Assembly (NCBI RefSeq): GCF_003853415.1 | Contig: NZ_QTPP01000020.1 | Span: forward strand, 62,001-126,000 | Direction of reading: 5' to 3' | DNA length: 64,000 nt | Source of the DNA: Burkholderia sp. Bp9142 | GTDB lineage: Bacteria > Pseudomonadota > Gammaproteobacteria > Burkholderiales > Burkholderiaceae | Shown: positions 61,673 to 64,000 of the stretch, in pieces | Numbering within the stretch: the first letter of the stretch is position 1 | Layout of the letters: each line of letters opens with the position of its first letter | The notes under the pieces: generated by a model | What the model saw: the letters and a program-made list of their open reading frames with translations, nothing else | The model's database searches: none | Told to the model about the DNA's origin: nothing | Program-made: the position numbers and the translations under genes

Positions 61673-63043
61673 TTGAGCACGCTGATTGTTTCTTTGCCGC
61701 CGCGCGAGCCGGCCGTGCCGTTGCAGGAGTGGCAGTGGCCCGAGCTGCCGTTCACGCTCGTGGACAAGGCCGGCCAGGTGCAGCGCGCGGGCCGCGCCGC
61801 GCTCGCGCTGCTGCCGCGCGCGAACGCGACGCTGCTGATCGTCGCCGCGCGCGACGTGCTGCTGCTGGCCGCGACCGTGCCGCCGCTCAAGGGGCCGAAG
61901 CTGCGCCAGGCGCTGCCCAACATCGTCGAGGATCAGCTGATCCAGGATCCGCTCGGCTGCCATATCGCGCTCGATCCGGTCGCATTGCCCGACGGCCGAC
62001 GCGTGCTGGCCGTCGTCGACCGGGCGTGGTTCCGCACGATCTGCGACGCGTTCATCGGGGCCGGCCACCGGCGCCTGGGCGCGGTGCCCGCGACGCGCTG
62101 CCTTCCCGCGCCGCGCGCGTCGGCGCCAGCGCCGCTCGATGCGCCTGCCGACGGTGAGGCCGTCAAGGCCGACGCGATCGCGGACGCGGTCGAGCCGGCC
62201 GCCCGCCCGGCGACGGTGGCCGCGGTGCTCGGCCTCGCGACGGCGGTCGAACCCGCGCTCGTCGAAGCCGGCGCGCAGCCGGCCGCGCCCGGTGCGCCGC
62301 GCCTCGAACTCGCGGTCGCGCGTGGCGCGCTCGGCGAAGGTTTCGCGGCGCCCGCGTCGCGTGCCGGCGGCACGCTGGCCGCGCTCGCGGGCGGCGGCGA
62401 CGTCGAACTGTACGAACTCGGCGAGCCGGGCGCGGAGCCGCGCCTCGCGTCGGTCGGACGCGCCGACGGCCCGCTGCTGCCGGGCGCGCAACCGCTGTCG
62501 TTCGACGCGTTCGCGCGGCGTGCGCTGACCGAGCGCTTCGATCTGTGCCAGTTCGAATTCGAATCGCAGCCGTGGCGCTTCGATCGCGCGACGGTGAAGC
62601 GCCTGCGCGTGCCGATCGCACTCGCCGCGGCAACGCTCGGCGTCGCGGTGATCGGGATGAACCTGCACTGGTGGAAGCTGTCGCGCGAGCGCGATGCGCT
62701 GTCCGCGCAGATCACCGAGACGCTCCTGTCCGCCTTCCCGAAGACGACGACGGTGCTCGATCCGCCCGCGCAGATGCAGCGCCAGCTCGACCAGCTGCGC
62801 CTCGCGGCGGGCGAGCTGTCGCCGAACGATTTCCTCGCGCTGTCGAGCGGGCTGTCGCGTTCGATGGGCGCGCTGCCGCTGAACGGAATCGCATCGCTCG
62901 ATTATCACGACCGGCGGCTCGACGTCGGCTTCAAGCCGGAGGTCAAGGTCGACCCCGATTTCCCGCAGCGTCTCGCGCGCAACGGGCTGACCGGCGAAGT
63001 CGACAGCAGCACCGGCAAATGGACCATCCGGAGCCGTTCATGA
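61673..63043 (+). CDS. gspL: Type II secretion inner-membrane protein L
   Basis: A 456-residue protein linking GspE to GspM. The cytoplasmic actin-like domain (about 1-300) includes LRQALPNIVEDQLIQDP and an Ala-rich stretch near 150-200. One membrane helix (LRVPIALAAATLGVAVIGM, about 310-328) is followed by a periplasmic ferredoxin-like domain. The start is TTG at 61673, supported by GGAGAGGAG seven bases upstream. Confidence 0.93.
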   Translation: MSTLIVSLPPREPAVPLQEWQWPELPFTLVDKAGQVQRAGRAALALLPRANATLLIVAARDVLLLAATVPPLKGPKLRQALPNIVEDQLIQDPLGCHIALDPVALPDGRRVLAVVDRAWFRTICDAFIGAGHRRLGAVPATRCLPAPRASAPAPLDAPADGEAVKADAIADAVEPAARPATVAAVLGLATAVEPALVEAGAQPAAPGAPRLELAVARGALGEGFAAPASRAGGTLAALAGGGDVELYELGEPGAEPRLASVGRADGPLLPGAQPLSFDAFARRALTERFDLCQFEFESQPWRFDRATVKRLRVPIALAAATLGVAVIGMNLHWWKLSRERDALSAQITETLLSAFPKTTTVLDPPAQMQRQLDQLRLAAGELSPNDFLALSSGLSRSMGALPLNGIASLDYHDRRLDVGFKPEVKVDPDFPQRLARNGLTGEVDSSTGKWTIRSRS

Positions 63044-63546
63044 AGATGGAACAACTGAACCAGACGCTGGCCCAGTTCTGGGGCGAGCGCACGCCGCGCG
63101 AGCGTACGCTGCTCGGCTGGGGCGGCGCCGTGCTGGCCGTCGCGATCGCGTATTCGGTGCTGTGGTCGCCCGCGCAGGAAGGCCGCGCGCGCATCCGGCA
63201 CGCGCTGCCGACGATGCGCGGCGAGCTCGCGCAGATGACCGCGCAGGCCAACGAGGCGAAGTCGCTGACGGCCGCCGCGCAAGGCGTCGCGCCGACCGGC
63301 CTCGCGCTGAAGGACGCGCTCACCGCCTCGCTGTCCGATCACGGGCTGCCGGGCGCGCAGGTGCAGGTCGTCGGCAACGGCGTGCAGATCCAGATGAAGA
63401 ACGTGCCGTTCCCGGTGTGGACGCAGTGGCTCGACGACGCGCGCCGGCAGTTCAAGGTGCAGGTCGGCGAAGCGCACGTGACCGCGCTGAAGGAAGACGG
63501 CCAGGTCGACCTGACGGCCGTGATGCAACCCTCGACGCAGAAATGA
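63040..63546 (+). CDS. gspM: Type II secretion inner-membrane protein M
   Basis: A 168-residue protein with one N-terminal membrane helix (LLGWGGAVLAVAIAYSVLW) and a small periplasmic ferredoxin-like domain (ALKDALTASLSDHGLPGAQV, VQIQMKNVPFPVWTQWLDD). It partners GspL; the ATG overlaps the gspL stop. Confidence 0.93.
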   Translation: MKMEQLNQTLAQFWGERTPRERTLLGWGGAVLAVAIAYSVLWSPAQEGRARIRHALPTMRGELAQMTAQANEAKSLTAAAQGVAPTGLALKDALTASLSDHGLPGAQVQVVGNGVQIQMKNVPFPVWTQWLDDARRQFKVQVGEAHVTALKEDGQVDLTAVMQPSTQK

Positions 63547-63577
63547 CGCAGTGGATGAAACCAGCGGCGGCCAGCCG

Positions 63578-64000
63578 ATGAGGCCGGGACTCAGGCGGCT
63601 CGTCGCCGCGCTGCCGTGGCTGGCGGCAGGCGGGCTCGCGACGGTGCTGACGCTCGTCGCACTCGCGCCGGCCGCGTGGATCGCGCCGCAGTTCGCGCGC
63701 GCGACCGGTGGGCACGTGAACCTCGTCGATCCGGACGGATCGCTGTGGCACGGTTCGGGCACGCTGATGCTCGCGCCGGGCGCGGACCAGGGCGCGGCGA
63801 CGCTGCTGCCGGGCCGGGTCCAATGGACCACGCGCTTCTGGCCGCTGCTGACCGGACGCGTGCAGATGCGCATGCGGCAGACCGAGGCGATGCCCGACGC
63901 CGTCACGCTCGACGCGACGTGGCGCGGCGCGGTGCTGTCGGCGGGCGCGATGGCCGTGCCCGCGTCGCTGCTCGCGGGGCTCGGCACGCCGTTCAACACG
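63578..64000 (+). CDS. gspN: Type II secretion protein N, cut by the window end
   Basis: The first 141 residues are visible: an N-terminal membrane helix (LAAGGLATVLTLVALAPAAW), then LVDPDGSLWHGSGTLML and RVQWTTRFWPLLTGRVQMRM, typical of GspN. The start is ATG at 63578; an in-frame GTG at 63551 would add nine residues and lie closer to the gspM stop. Last gene of gspDEF-GHIJKLMN. Confidence 0.87.
   Translation, partial: MRPGLRRLVAALPWLAAGGLATVLTLVALAPAAWIAPQFARATGGHVNLVDPDGSLWHGSGTLMLAPGADQGAATLLPGRVQWTTRFWPLLTGRVQMRMRQTEAMPDAVTLDATWRGAVLSAGAMAVPASLLAGLGTPFNT

Overview
The window is a 64 kb, GC-rich piece of a Burkholderia chromosome, most likely the origin-proximal part of chromosome 1 of a Burkholderia cepacia complex species. 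The evidence is the gene order (priA, hemE, a nine-gene atp operon, parB-parA-rsmG-mnmG, a fused MnmC, an HU gene and a gspDEF/C/GHIJKLMN type II secretion cluster), the codon use, and parS sites of the TGTTTCACGTGAAACA type. No rRNA, tRNA, CRISPR array, prophage or insertion sequence was seen. The DNA looks like stable core chromosome.

Left part (1-21 kb), nearly all minus strand: priA (cut by the window edge), hemE, a plus-strand gene that reads as periplasmic cyclohexadienyl dehydratase PheC, a structured non-coding stretch with its own terminator, an acyl-CoA ligase, the F1Fo ATP synthase operon atpIBEFHAGDC with a clear sigma70-type promoter, an SLC13/ArsB-like permease, and the partition/ribosome/tRNA modification block parB, parA, rsmG and mnmG. 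Two parS sites lie next to this block. One is inside mnmG. The other forms the stem of what looks like the intrinsic terminator of the next operon.

Middle part (21-44 kb): two branched-chain amino-acid-type ABC operons (one with a LivM-LivG fusion, the other with an Arg in place of the Walker A Lys of LivF); a GMC oxidoreductase divergent from a LysR regulator; a CYTH protein; an Lrp-type regulator divergent from phhA-phhB (phenylalanine hydroxylase and pterin carbinolamine dehydratase); a DUF3717 small protein; a two-component system; a eukaryote-like SET methyltransferase with a lysine-rich tail; an Old Yellow Enzyme; a class I amidotransferase; and a MarR regulator with a four-cysteine C-terminal extension.

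Origin part (44-50 kb): a YbdK-type ligase, a CPA2 antiporter and mnmC surround geneless, DnaA-box-rich DNA. At 47.41-47.68 kb an AT-rich tract, TAG-TAG-AAG triplets, a GC-rich spacer and perfect DnaA boxes occur in the order expected of a bacterial origin. Gene direction changes here: genes to the left run mainly leftward and the HU and gsp genes to the right run rightward, as expected for two leading strands leaving an origin. mnmC has lost the conserved active-site motif of its methyltransferase half.

Right part (50-64 kb): the HU gene with promoter and terminator, a COG0523 metallochaperone GTPase, a small lytic transglycosylase, and the type II secretion operon, in which gspC is short and points the other way. 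gspN runs off the window.
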